DNA of 8,252 bases from Desulfobacterales bacterium (GTDB lineage Bacteria; Desulfobacterota; Desulfobacteria; Desulfobacterales; JAHEIW01), in the NCBI GenBank assembly GCA_030145015.1, contig JAQYWI010000221.1, positions 1 through 8,252 on the forward strand, in the 5' to 3' direction. Positions within the stretch are counted from its first letter, which is position 1. Every line of letters starts with the position of its first letter. Both the position numbers and the translations under genes were made by a program. This document shows positions 1 through 5,998 of this stretch, one piece after another. A model generated the notes under the pieces. That model ran no database searches. It saw only the letters and a program-made list of their open reading frames with translations, and was not told the DNA's origin.

Positions 1-74
1 ATGATTTCGTCGGTGTTGATATCCGCACGATCCAGAAACAAGGCCTTGCCGCTGAAGTTTTTAATTGTATCCAT
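1..74 (-). CDS. leuD: 3-isopropylmalate dehydratase small subunit, N-terminal fragment
   Basis: This is the 5' end of a minus-strand gene that runs off the left edge of the window; 24 full codons are visible, starting at ATG 74-72. The peptide reads MDTIKNFSGKALFLDRAD followed by INTDEI. The segment from G9 to INTDEI matches the start of the LeuD/aconitase-swivel family, where a Gk(a/v) strand leads to a conserved (I/V)xTD(E/Q)I motif. LeuD supplies the swivelling domain that completes the active site of isopropylmalate isomerase, which converts 2-isopropylmalate to 3-isopropylmalate in cytoplasmic leucine synthesis. It lies 36 nt downstream of leuC on the same strand, so the two are almost certainly co-transcribed. 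A TAAGGG sequence about 12 nt before the ATG is a weak, slightly distant ribosome binding site. The loop that separates isopropylmalate from homoaconitate specificity lies beyond the edge, so substrate is inferred from family and context. Confidence 0.85.
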   Translation of the reverse strand, partial: MDTIKNFSGKALFLDRADINTDEI

Positions 75-110
75 GCTTAATCCGATCCCTTAGAGTTGAA
101 TTTATATTTG

Positions 111-1397
111 CTATTCCTTGAAAAGAGGGGAATTGGCGATATGGCCTGCAATGGCTGAGGCCGCAGCGGTTGCCGGGCTCATTAAATGGATCATGCCGCC
201 TTTGCCCATTCGGCCGATGAAATTACGATTGGTGGTTGAGGCGCAGACTTCGCCTTCTGCCAGGACGCCGTTGCTCATTCCCAGACAGGCGCCACAGGTG
301 GGGTTGGTTACACAAAATCCGGCATCCATAAAGATACTCATAATACCCTCATCCAGCGCCTGTTGGAAAATTTTTGGCGTTGCCGGTGATACGATCCCGC
401 GAACATTGTCGTTAATCTTGTGTCCTTTTAAAATCTGCGCGGCGATTCTCAAGTCTTCGATGCGGCCATTGGTGCAGGATCCGATATAAACCTGGTTGAT
501 TTCGGTTGCGTCCATCTCCTTGACCGGGCGCACCTGGTCGGGTTTAAATCCATGCGTCACCATGGGCTCCAGCTGCGATACATCGTGTTCAATTTCCGCT
601 TCGTAAGTGGCGTCTGTATCCGGCCAGAATTCTTTAAATGCCTCCAGCGCGGTGCTCTTATCGGAATATTCATCCTGAATAAAGGGCCACAGATATTCAA
701 GCGTCGTTTGATCCGGATAGCAAATGCCGCTGGTGGCGCCGGCTTCAACAGCCATGTTGCACAGGGTCATTCTGGCATCCATGCTCATGGCTTCGACCAC
801 CGGCCCGCTAAATTCAATAACCTTATTAGTGGCGCCGTTAACGCCTATTGTGCCGATAATCGATAGGATAACGTCTTTGGCAAACACGCCGGCGGGCAGT
901 GTGCCGGTGATATCGATTTTGATGGTTTTGGGATAATGAAAGGCACAGATCCCTTTTAAAATACCAACCTCGAGATCCGTCGTTCCTACGCCGGCGGCAA
1001 AGGCGCCGAAAGCCCCGTACGTGCAGGTATGCGAATCTCCCATGATGACGGTATGCCCGGGTCTGACAAAGCCTTTTTCGGGGAAAATAGCGTGACAGAT
1101 GCCATTTCTGCCGATATCGAAAAAGTCGTGGATATCGTGACGCCGCGCCCATTCCCTTAAGATTTTGCCCTGGGTGGCGGTTTTTGAATCTTTGGCGGGG
1201 GTGACATGGTCGATTACCGCTTTAATCTTTTGGGGATCGAAAACCCGGTCCTTACCCCTTGCGATCAGATCCATGATGGCTGTCGGCGTTGTAATTTCGT
1301 GGCAGAAAACGGCATCGAGTCGCAAAACGTGTATATTGTCCGAGGGATTGTCGATCCGGTGGGAATTAAAAATTTTTTCAGCAACTGTTTGACCCAT
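111..1397 (-). CDS. leuC: 3-isopropylmalate dehydratase large subunit
   Basis: This is the catalytic [4Fe-4S] subunit of isopropylmalate isomerase in leucine synthesis, acting in the cytoplasm as a heterodimer with LeuD. From the chosen ATG the protein is 428 residues, close to the usual 417-430 for the two-subunit archaeal/bacterial class and shorter than the ~465 of E. coli LeuC. Visible signatures are GDSHTCTYGAFGAFA near residue 120, GSCTNGRIEDLR with cluster Cys308, and NPTCGACLG with Cys368 and Cys371; these are the three Cys ligands of an aconitase-type cluster. TNRNFIGRMG near residue 390 is the conserved substrate-binding stretch. Starts at TTG 1412 and ATG 1409 are also in frame. 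ATG 1397 is preferred because GAGG sits six bases upstream and overlaps the 1409 ATG, and because MGQTVAEKI is the typical family start. Homoaconitase or a related dehydratase cannot be excluded from this subunit alone, but leuD immediately downstream fits leucine synthesis. Confidence 0.93.
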   Translation of the reverse strand: MGQTVAEKIFNSHRIDNPSDNIHVLRLDAVFCHEITTPTAIMDLIARGKDRVFDPQKIKAVIDHVTPAKDSKTATQGKILREWARRHDIHDFFDIGRNGICHAIFPEKGFVRPGHTVIMGDSHTCTYGAFGAFAAGVGTTDLEVGILKGICAFHYPKTIKIDITGTLPAGVFAKDVILSIIGTIGVNGATNKVIEFSGPVVEAMSMDARMTLCNMAVEAGATSGICYPDQTTLEYLWPFIQDEYSDKSTALEAFKEFWPDTDATYEAEIEHDVSQLEPMVTHGFKPDQVRPVKEMDATEINQVYIGSCTNGRIEDLRIAAQILKGHKINDNVRGIVSPATPKIFQQALDEGIMSIFMDAGFCVTNPTCGACLGMSNGVLAEGEVCASTTNRNFIGRMGKGGMIHLMSPATAAASAIAGHIANSPLFKE

Positions 1398-1403
1398 AAT
1401 AGA

Positions 1404-1407
1404 CCTC
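1404..1407 (-). promoter_or_regulatory. leuC ribosome binding site (GAGG)
   Basis: Read on the minus strand, GAGG is followed by six bases and then ATG at 1397. It overlaps the alternative in-frame ATG at 1409, which could not be served by it. This site decides the leuC start. Confidence 0.6.
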
Positions 1408-1434
1408 ATCAAATAAATTTAGCGTTTAATATTG

Positions 1435-1461
1435 TTTATACCAGGAATTATTAATGTTCAA
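1435..1461 (-). promoter_or_regulatory. Candidate sigma-70 promoter for leuCD
   Basis: On the minus strand TTGAAC (1461-1456) and TATAAA (1440-1435) are separated by 15 bases. Both hexamers are close to consensus, but the spacer is shorter than the usual 16-18. Transcription would start near 1428, leaving a leader of about 30 nt with the GAGG site. No attenuator, T-box or leucine leader peptide is visible in this short leader. The call is by inspection only. Confidence 0.4.
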
Positions 1462-1546
1462 GCGCAATATAAGGCGGTACACTACGCAAGGAACTGAACG
1501 TAATCTGTTTAATCGATTTGATGGGTTCAATGGATTCGATTTTAAA

Positions 1547-1598
1547 AAAACCAATTCAACCAATGAGACAAATAAAACGAATTAACGCAATTGGTTTT
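1547..1598 (-). terminator. Possible terminator downstream of lepA
   Basis: On the minus strand AAAACCAATT (1598-1589) is perfectly complementary to AATTGGTTTT (1556-1547) across a 32-nt spacer. The descending arm runs on into further T residues (to about 1544). This resembles an intrinsic terminator between lepA and leuC, but the stem is A/T-rich and the loop is long, so it may be weak or may be part of the neighbouring repeat element. Confidence 0.35.
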
Positions 1599-1636
1599 AT
1601 TCCGCATTCCGAATTCCGAATTCAATCCGATTCCGA
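1599..1636. repeat. Heptamer repeat ATTCCGN overlapping the lepA stop codon
   Basis: On the plus strand the units are ATTCCGC (1599-1605), ATTCCGA (1606-1612), ATTCCGA (1613-1619), an interrupted unit ATTC-aat-CCG (1620-1629), and ATTCCGA (1630-1636). Read in the direction of lepA the word is NCGGAAT. The array therefore includes the lepA stop codon (1624-1622) and its last codons, which encode the tail Ser-Glu-Ser-Asp. The 3-nt insertion in the fourth unit is where the TGA lies. The rest of the 1398-1621 gap is A/T-rich, with the candidate terminator and leuC promoter annotated separately; nothing else is recognisable in it. Confidence 0.75.
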
Positions 1637-3427
1637 TTTAAGCACCGCTAAGAAAGCCGATTGGGGAATCATCACTTTGCCAACCATTTTCATTCGTTTT
1701 TTGCCCTTTTTCTGTTTTTCGAGCAATTTGCGCTTGCGCGTGATGTCGCCACCGTAGCATTTGGCGGTAACATCTTTTCGCAGGGCCGAAATCGTTTTGC
1801 GTGCGATGATGTTGCCGCCGATGGCGCCCTGGATGGCGATTTTAAACATCTGTTTCGGGATTTCCTGTCTCAGCTTTTCACAGGCGGCTCTTGCCCTGGC
1901 GACGGCATTGTCTTTGAACACCAGTTGCGATAATGCATCCACCCGCTCGCCATTAATTAATATATCCATTTTGACCAGATCGGTTTCGCGATAGTCGATT
2001 AAGTCGTAATCAAAGGATCCGTAACCCTGGGTTATGGATTTGAGACGGTCATAAAAGTCATAAATGACCTCTGCCAGCGGCATCTCGAATATCATTTCCA
2101 GACGATCGCTGGTGAGATAATGATAGGTTTTGTTAATCCCGCGCCGCTCGAGACACAGATTCATCACCGCTCCCATGTAACGATCCGGTACGATAATGGC
2201 AGCCCTAATATAGGGCTCCAGCGTTGTCGCAATTACAGTCGGATCGGGAAAGTAGGCGGGATTATCGATGGTCATTTTTGATCCGTCATTCAGGACTACC
2301 TGATACTGAACCGACGGCGCTGTCAGAATAAGCGAAAGGTCGTATTCACGTTCCAGCCTCTCCTGAACGACTTCGAGATGTAAAAGCCCCAAAAAGCCGC
2401 AGCGAAAGCCAAAACCCAGGGCCACCGATGTATCCTTTTCATATATCAGCGCTGCATCATTCAATTTAAGCTTTTCCATGCCAATCGCCAGGTCTTCGTA
2501 ACCATCTGAGGCCGTCGGATATATAGAAGAAAAAACCACCGGTTTGGTCATTTTAAATCCCGGCAGTGCAGAATCACAGGGGCGATCTGCATGGGTGATG
2601 GTGTCCCCGCAGCGCGTGTCGCTGATCGTCTTTATTCCGGCAATAATATAGCCCACCTGGCCGGCGGAAAGCGTTGGTATGGGGACGTGTTCCAGCTGAA
2701 AAACACCGACCTCTTCGACCCGGTAAACTGCCTGGTTGGATGTGAAAATGATGCGGTCCCCCGGCTTTATCTTTCCGGAAAAAACACGCAGATGAATTAC
2801 CGTACCGCGGTAGGAATCATAATGCGAATCAAAAATTAGGGCCTGTAACGGTTTGTCCGGATCGGCGCTTGGCGGCGGCAATTTTTTTACAATGGATTCA
2901 AAAACCTGATCGATTCCGATGCCCTGCTTGGCCGATATCTGCAGGGCTGCCTCCGGATCCAGCCCCAGATCCTCCGCAATCTGTTTTTTTACGCGATCAA
3001 CATCGGCCGACGGGAGATCGATTTTGTTAATGATCGGAATGATTTCCAGATCGTGCTCAAGCGCCAGATACAAATTGGCTAAGGTTTGCGCTTCCACTCC
3101 CTGGCTGGCATCGATCAGTAGCAACGCCCCCTCACAGGCAGCCAGGGCACGCGAAACTTCGTAGGTAAAGTCCACATGGCCGGGGGTGTCGATCAGGTTT
3201 AAAAAATAGGTTTGACCATCATCAGATGTGTACGGAAGGCAAATCGTCTGGCTTTTAATGGTGATTCCCCGTTCGCGCTCAATATCCATGGTATCGAGAA
3301 TTTGATCCTTAAAATCTCGCTCCGATATGATATCGGCAGCCTGTATGAGCCGGTCGGACAATGTGGATTTGCCGTGGTCAATATGGGCGATAATACTGAA
3401 GTTTCTAATATTTTGGATTTCAAACAT
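1622..3427 (-). CDS. lepA: Elongation factor 4 (LepA), ribosomal back-translocase GTPase
   Basis: This is a 601-residue translational GTPase, the normal length for LepA/EF4. It binds the ribosome and acts on stalled or wrongly translocated complexes, and has also been linked to subunit biogenesis. G-domain motifs are intact: AHIDHGKST at 14-22 (P-loop), [10 protein letters not shown] at 51-60 (switch I), DTPGH at 80-84 with the catalytic His84, and NKID at 134-137. Domain II and EF-G-like domains follow. The protein ends in the LepA-specific C-terminal domain with the basic [13 protein letters not shown] stretch and [11 protein letters not shown], which separates it from EF-G and BipA. The start [19 protein letters not shown] is the family start, but no clear Shine-Dalgarno precedes ATG 3427. 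The last residues, SESD, are extra to the usual end and are encoded by the adjacent heptamer repeat. lepA is transcribed away from the GGDEF gene. The common lepA-lepB arrangement is absent, since leuC follows. Confidence 0.97.
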   Translation of the reverse strand: MFEIQNIRNFSIIAHIDHGKSTLSDRLIQAADIISERDFKDQILDTMDIERERGITIKSQTICLPYTSDDGQTYFLNLIDTPGHVDFTYEVSRALAACEGALLLIDASQGVEAQTLANLYLALEHDLEIIPIINKIDLPSADVDRVKKQIAEDLGLDPEAALQISAKQGIGIDQVFESIVKKLPPPSADPDKPLQALIFDSHYDSYRGTVIHLRVFSGKIKPGDRIIFTSNQAVYRVEEVGVFQLEHVPIPTLSAGQVGYIIAGIKTISDTRCGDTITHADRPCDSALPGFKMTKPVVFSSIYPTASDGYEDLAIGMEKLKLNDAALIYEKDTSVALGFGFRCGFLGLLHLEVVQERLEREYDLSLILTAPSVQYQVVLNDGSKMTIDNPAYFPDPTVIATTLEPYIRAAIIVPDRYMGAVMNLCLERRGINKTYHYLTSDRLEMIFEMPLAEVIYDFYDRLKSITQGYGSFDYDLIDYRETDLVKMDILINGERVDALSQLVFKDNAVARARAACEKLRQEIPKQMFKIAIQGAIGGNIIARKTISALRKDVTAKCYGGDITRKRKLLEKQKKGKKRMKMVGKVMIPQSAFLAVLKSESD

Positions 3428-3497
3428 CGGTGTTGCCGAAACTGTTATTGTATTTTGGTTACGCTAGACACTTGATAGTGTTGAAGAATTTAAAAGT

Positions 3498-3592
3498 CAG
3501 TTGACACAAATCGTCTTTCTGGATATATTAATGAATAAGAGAAACAAAATAAAAGCGCTTACGTATCAAATTTTTTGAAACAATGTCAACTG
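3498..3592. repeat. Separated 9-bp inverted pair CAGTTGACA / TGTCAACTG
   Basis: CAGTTGACA at 3498-3506 and its exact reverse complement TGTCAACTG at 3584-3592 are 86 bp apart centre to centre. The left copy contains the -35 box of the GGDEF promoter. The right copy lies about 50 nt into the expected leader. It could be a pair of operator half-sites, a long-range hairpin in the DNA, or chance. Confidence 0.4.
3501..3529 (+). promoter_or_regulatory. Near-consensus sigma-70 promoter for the GGDEF gene
   Basis: TTGACA (3501-3506) is a perfect -35 box. It is followed by exactly 17 bases and TATATT (3524-3529), a 5-of-6 match to the -10 box. Transcription would begin near 3536, giving a leader of about 100 nt before ATG 3635. 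It lies in the 207-bp divergent gap (3428-3634) between lepA and the GGDEF gene. On the lepA side I see only a TACAAT-like -10 without a convincing -35. The -35 box is part of a 9-bp inverted pair described separately. Confidence 0.65.
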
Positions 3593-3634
3593 CGGAACGT
3601 TTCCAAGACCAAAGTAGACAATGTTAGCATACTA

Positions 3635-4582
3635 ATGGCAAAAAAGATAAAAAATACGAATATATTGATCGTCGATGACGATTTAAGCATCCGAAATACG
3701 ATGCAGGAGTATATTAAAAACGCCGGGTTTGCTTCCCAGACGGCCTCCACCGCGGAAGAAGCCCTTGAATTAATTAAAATCAACAAATATGCGGTTGTCA
3801 TCACCGACATCCGGCTGCCGGGTATGGGCGGGCTTGAACTGACCAAAGTAATTAAGCAGGATAATGGAGCCGATGTTATTGTTGTAACCGGATATAGCGA
3901 TGACTATTCCTATGAAGAAGCCATTAATATCGGTGCCAGTGACTTTGTCATCAAACCGGTACGCCTTGAAGAGCTGTTGCTCAGGTTAAGACGCGTGCTT
4001 AAAGAGCGCCAGCTGGGTACGGAACGTACCCGCATGATGGAAAAGTTACAAAAGCTTGCCATCACAGACGGACTCACCAAACTTTACAATTCAAGGTCTT
4101 TTTACACCCAGCTTGAATTGGAGGTCGATCGCTTCAACCGGTACAAACATCCCCTTGCGCTTTTGTTGCTGGATATTGACAATTTCAAAGAATACAACGA
4201 CAGCTATGGGCATCTGGAAGGGGATAAGGTGTTGGTGCGATTCAGTCAGATTATCAAGACCTGCCTGCGTGCAAACGACTCCGCTTATCGCTACGGCGGT
4301 GAGGAGTTTACGGTGATCCTGCCGGAGACAAACGGTGATGAGGCCAAAACGGTGGCCCAACGGATCCGGTCTTCTCTGGAAGCTGAAAAATATAAGCCGG
4401 TACCGGGAAAAGTGGCTCGGATAACCATCAGTATCGGGGTCACCCAGTGCTATCCAAAAGAGGAATTATCCACATTTATTCGGCGAGCGGATAAGGCGAT
4501 GTACCTTTCCAAAGAAAATGGACGCAACCGCGTTTCCGTGCTGCTGGCCGAACCGCCCGTAAAATCCAAACTCAAAGCCTAG
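3635..4582 (+). CDS. Response regulator with GGDEF diguanylate cyclase output
   Basis: This 315-residue cytoplasmic protein has an N-terminal receiver (about 8-125) and a C-terminal GGDEF domain (about 140-303). The receiver keeps the acidic pair Asp14/Asp15, phospho-acceptor Asp58 (ITDIRLPGMGG), Thr85 and Lys107, so it should be phosphorylated by a histidine kinase. The cyclase domain has DGLTKLYNSRSF at its start, metal-ligand Asp180 in LDIDNFK, and an intact GGEEF at 221-225, so it should make c-di-GMP from two GTP. The RxxD inhibitory site is present as Arg212-Ala-Asn-Asp215, five residues before GGEEF, suggesting product feedback. No kinase is in the window. ATG 3635 is chosen because the receiver starts right after it; TTG 3575 is in frame but would add 20 residues unlike a receiver. 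No strong ribosome site is seen. ATG 3635 overlaps the stop of a four-codon ORF (TAATG). It is divergent from lepA and convergent with the rhomboid gene. Confidence 0.93.
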   Translation: MAKKIKNTNILIVDDDLSIRNTMQEYIKNAGFASQTASTAEEALELIKINKYAVVITDIRLPGMGGLELTKVIKQDNGADVIVVTGYSDDYSYEEAINIGASDFVIKPVRLEELLLRLRRVLKERQLGTERTRMMEKLQKLAITDGLTKLYNSRSFYTQLELEVDRFNRYKHPLALLLLDIDNFKEYNDSYGHLEGDKVLVRFSQIIKTCLRANDSAYRYGGEEFTVILPETNGDEAKTVAQRIRSSLEAEKYKPVPGKVARITISIGVTQCYPKEELSTFIRRADKAMYLSKENGRNRVSVLLAEPPVKSKLKA

Positions 4583-4589
4583 TATTGAA

Positions 4590-4762
4590 AAGTGCCTAAA
4601 ATGCCTAAAATGAGCTAAAGTGCCTAAAGTTGTGGATTGCTGCCCGTCGAGAGCCTCTGGGTCGAACGATCTTTTTATAAACGATGGAGCGGAGCGATAC
4701 CATAACTTTAGGCACTTTAGCTCACTTTAGGCACTTCCAACTTTAGCTCATTTTAGTCACTT
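4590..4762. repeat. Inverted short-word repeat element (9/10-nt units) with 72-nt core
   Basis: The left arm (4590-4631) is AAGTGCCTA, AAATGCCTA, AAATGAGCTA, AAGTGCCTA, AAGTT. The right arm (4704-4762), read on the minus strand, is AAGTGACTA, AAATGAGCTA, AAGTT, GG, AAGTGCCTA, AAGTGAGCTA, AAGTGCCTA, AAGTT. Thus 4599-4631 and 4704-4736 are inverted copies matching at 31 of 33 positions. Both differences would be G-U pairs in a minus-strand transcript and A-C mismatches in a plus-strand one. The 72-nt core (4632-4703) is non-repetitive, richer in G/C, and shows no gene. The element fills most of the 197-bp convergent gap, starting 7 nt after the GGDEF stop and ending 17 nt before the rhomboid stop. 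Confidence 0.85.
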
Positions 4763-4769
4763 GTTTTTT
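4599..4769 (+). terminator. Possible terminator of the GGDEF gene using the repeat hairpin
   Basis: The 33-bp inverted arms lie between convergent genes. The right-hand array is followed on the plus strand by a run of six T (4764-4769). This could terminate plus-strand transcription, but the stem is A/T-rich, the 72-nt core makes a very large loop, and the T-run is about 27 nt past the paired arm, so it is not a canonical intrinsic terminator. No T-run of note follows in the minus direction. Confidence 0.3.
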
Positions 4770-4779
4770 ATAACCACTT

Positions 4780-5751
4780 CTAAGCTTCTATGGTGACTTT
4801 TAGATATAAATCTCCGATTGCACCTGAACCCGATCGCTGTCCCAGACCTTTCAATCGTAGCACATTGCCTTCCTGAATTCCGGCCGGCACCTTGACGTTA
4901 AACATTCTCTTTTTGAATCCCAGCGGGATATTAACCAGTTTACGGGTCCCCTTGGCCGCCTCATACGGTGTGATCTCAAGGAGTCCGTATAAGTGCCGGT
5001 CATCTCCGGAACCTGCCGGACGGATCACCTGGAGACGGGGCGTTTTCTTTTTGGCGGTAAATCGGCGCAGGCGTTTTGAAACGCCTCTATCCGGCAGGAT
5101 GCTGAACAGTTTTAAAAACAACATGCCGAATATAAATCCGCCGATATGCGCCCACCAGGCAATGCCGCTCACGGCTCCATGGCTGTAAGCGGCATTGATA
5201 AACTGCAGCAAGAACCATAAGCCCAGAAAAACGTATGCCGGGATATTGATAAACCAGGGAATAAAAAAAATCGGAATGAGCGTTAGAATTCTTGATCTGG
5301 GGTGCAGAATGAAATAGGCGCCCATCACACCGGCGATGGCACCGCTGGCTCCGATCGTGGGTAAATTCGAATTCAGGTTCAATATCAGATGGGAAAGCCC
5401 GGAGGCGATACCGCAGAGCAGGTAAAATAGCGCGTAGCGGATCGGCCCCAGGCGGTCCTCCACATTATCACCAAAAATATAAAGCGACCACATGTTGCCG
5501 AGGATATGCCAAAATCCGCCATGTAAAAACATAAATGAAACCAGTGAAAAGACCTGCTGTCCGATGGTAAAATATTGGGCGATCTGCGGAATGGAATAGC
5601 GCGCCGGAACAAGACCGTAAATATAAATGAACTGATTGATTTCAGCGCCCTGGAGATGTTGAATGAAATACACGACGACGTTGATTCCGATAATTGCGGT
5701 GTTGGCAACGGGGTAATTGCGGGTAGGCGTTGTGTCGCGTAAAGGTATCAT
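4780..5751 (-). CDS. Rhomboid intramembrane serine protease with DnaJ C-terminal-like tail
   Basis: This 323-residue inner-membrane protein has a rhomboid core with six predicted helices (about 16-34, 68-93, 102-123, 134-150, 155-186, 197-218). The catalytic dyad is intact: Ser136 in GASGA (134-138) and His202 in AHIGG. The oxyanion-side motif is also present, with His77 in FLHGG, His82 and Asn86 in HILGNM. It should cleave transmembrane substrates near the membrane face. After a basic linker (about 222-245), residues 253-322 look like a DnaJ C-terminal substrate-binding domain: LLEITPYEAAKGTRKLV, then VKVPAGIQEGNVLRLKGLG and GAIGDLYLKVTI. No J-domain or zinc-finger repeats are present, so Hsp70 stimulation is not expected; the tail may bind peptides or help oligomerise (inference). 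MIPLRDTTPTRNYP is the typical rhomboid start, but no Shine-Dalgarno is visible and the heptamer array begins 11 nt upstream. It may depend on read-through from valS, 254 bp upstream on the same strand. Confidence 0.92.
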   Translation of the reverse strand: MIPLRDTTPTRNYPVANTAIIGINVVVYFIQHLQGAEINQFIYIYGLVPARYSIPQIAQYFTIGQQVFSLVSFMFLHGGFWHILGNMWSLYIFGDNVEDRLGPIRYALFYLLCGIASGLSHLILNLNSNLPTIGASGAIAGVMGAYFILHPRSRILTLIPIFFIPWFINIPAYVFLGLWFLLQFINAAYSHGAVSGIAWWAHIGGFIFGMLFLKLFSILPDRGVSKRLRRFTAKKKTPRLQVIRPAGSGDDRHLYGLLEITPYEAAKGTRKLVNIPLGFKKRMFNVKVPAGIQEGNVLRLKGLGQRSGSGAIGDLYLKVTIEA

Positions 5752-5762
5752 AGTGCGGGGTG

Positions 5763-5916
5763 GCGCGTTACGGGTTGCGCGTTTCGGGTTGCGAGTTACG
5801 GGTTGCGAGTTACGGGTTGCGTGTTTCGGGTTGCGTGTTTCGGGTTACGCGTTACGGGTTGCGTGTTTCGGGTTGCGAGTTACGGGTTGCGTGTTTCGGG
5901 TTACGCGTTACGTGTT
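5763..5916. repeat. Array of 22 perfect-phase heptamers NCGNGTT
   Basis: The 154 bp parse without any indel into 22 heptamers of the form NCGNGTT on the plus strand. Bases 2, 3, 5, 6 and 7 are invariant in all 22; only bases 1 and 4 vary. Odd-numbered units are G/A-CG-C/A/T-GTT and even-numbered units are A/T-CGGGTT (the last is ACGTGTT), giving eleven 14-mers. Repeated 14-mers include GCGAGTTACGGGTT (units 3, 4, 9) and GCGTGTTTCGGGTT (units 5, 6, 8, 10). The array begins 11 bp before the rhomboid start codon and is the main content of the 254-bp valS-rhomboid gap. Open frames through it encode low-complexity peptide and are judged spurious. Confidence 0.95.
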
Positions 5917-5919
5917 AAA

Positions 5920-5940
5920 GGCAACACGCACGGTGTTGCC
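5920..5940. repeat. Short perfect hairpin in the core of the heptamer element
   Basis: GGCAACAC (5920-5927) and GTGTTGCC (5933-5940) form an 8-bp perfect stem around a 5-nt loop. The arms resemble the neighbouring heptamer word (GTGTTGC). No T-run follows on either strand within a few bases, so a classical terminator is unlikely. It lies in the 51-bp core (5917-5967) between the direct array and its inverted partner. Confidence 0.7.
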
Positions 5941-5967
5941 GCTATGAGTCCTGGTTTTTCAGATTTT

Positions 5968-5998
5968 AACCCGCAACGCGCAACACGTAACACGCAAC
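5968..5998. repeat. Inverted partner array of four heptamers (AACNCGN)
   Basis: The units AACCCGC, AACGCGC, AACACGT, AACACGC and a partial AAC are the same heptamer class (NCGNGTT) on the opposite strand. Together with 5763-5916 they can pair in several sliding registers to give a stem of about 31 bp with mismatches at the two variable positions. The array ends 7 nt before the valS stop codon (6008-6006). Confidence 0.85.

Noticed and set aside
118..489. Plus-strand ORF of 123 codons and other long frames opposite leuC, lepA and valS
   Set aside because: They lie antisense within strongly conserved genes and show no recognisable domains or start signals.
1413..1440. T-box or leucine attenuator ahead of leuC
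   Set aside because: The leader is only about 30 nt and has no leucine codon run, specifier loop or T-box sequence.
3531..3578. 15-codon ORF (start ATG 3531) just downstream of the GGDEF promoter, as a possible leader peptide
   Set aside because: Its ATG lies at or before the expected transcription start near 3536, and it lacks a ribosome site.
3621..3637. Four-codon ORF whose TAA overlaps the GGDEF ATG (TAATG), suggesting translational coupling
   Set aside because: No ribosome site precedes it and the overlap is easily due to chance; mentioned in the gene entry only.
4632..4703. Small RNA or riboswitch in the core of the convergent-gap element
   Set aside because: No known riboswitch or sRNA signature was recognised. 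The core lies between two gene ends, with no promoter that I can support.
5763..5998. CRISPR array
   Set aside because: The units are contiguous 7-mers without spacers, and no cas genes are present.
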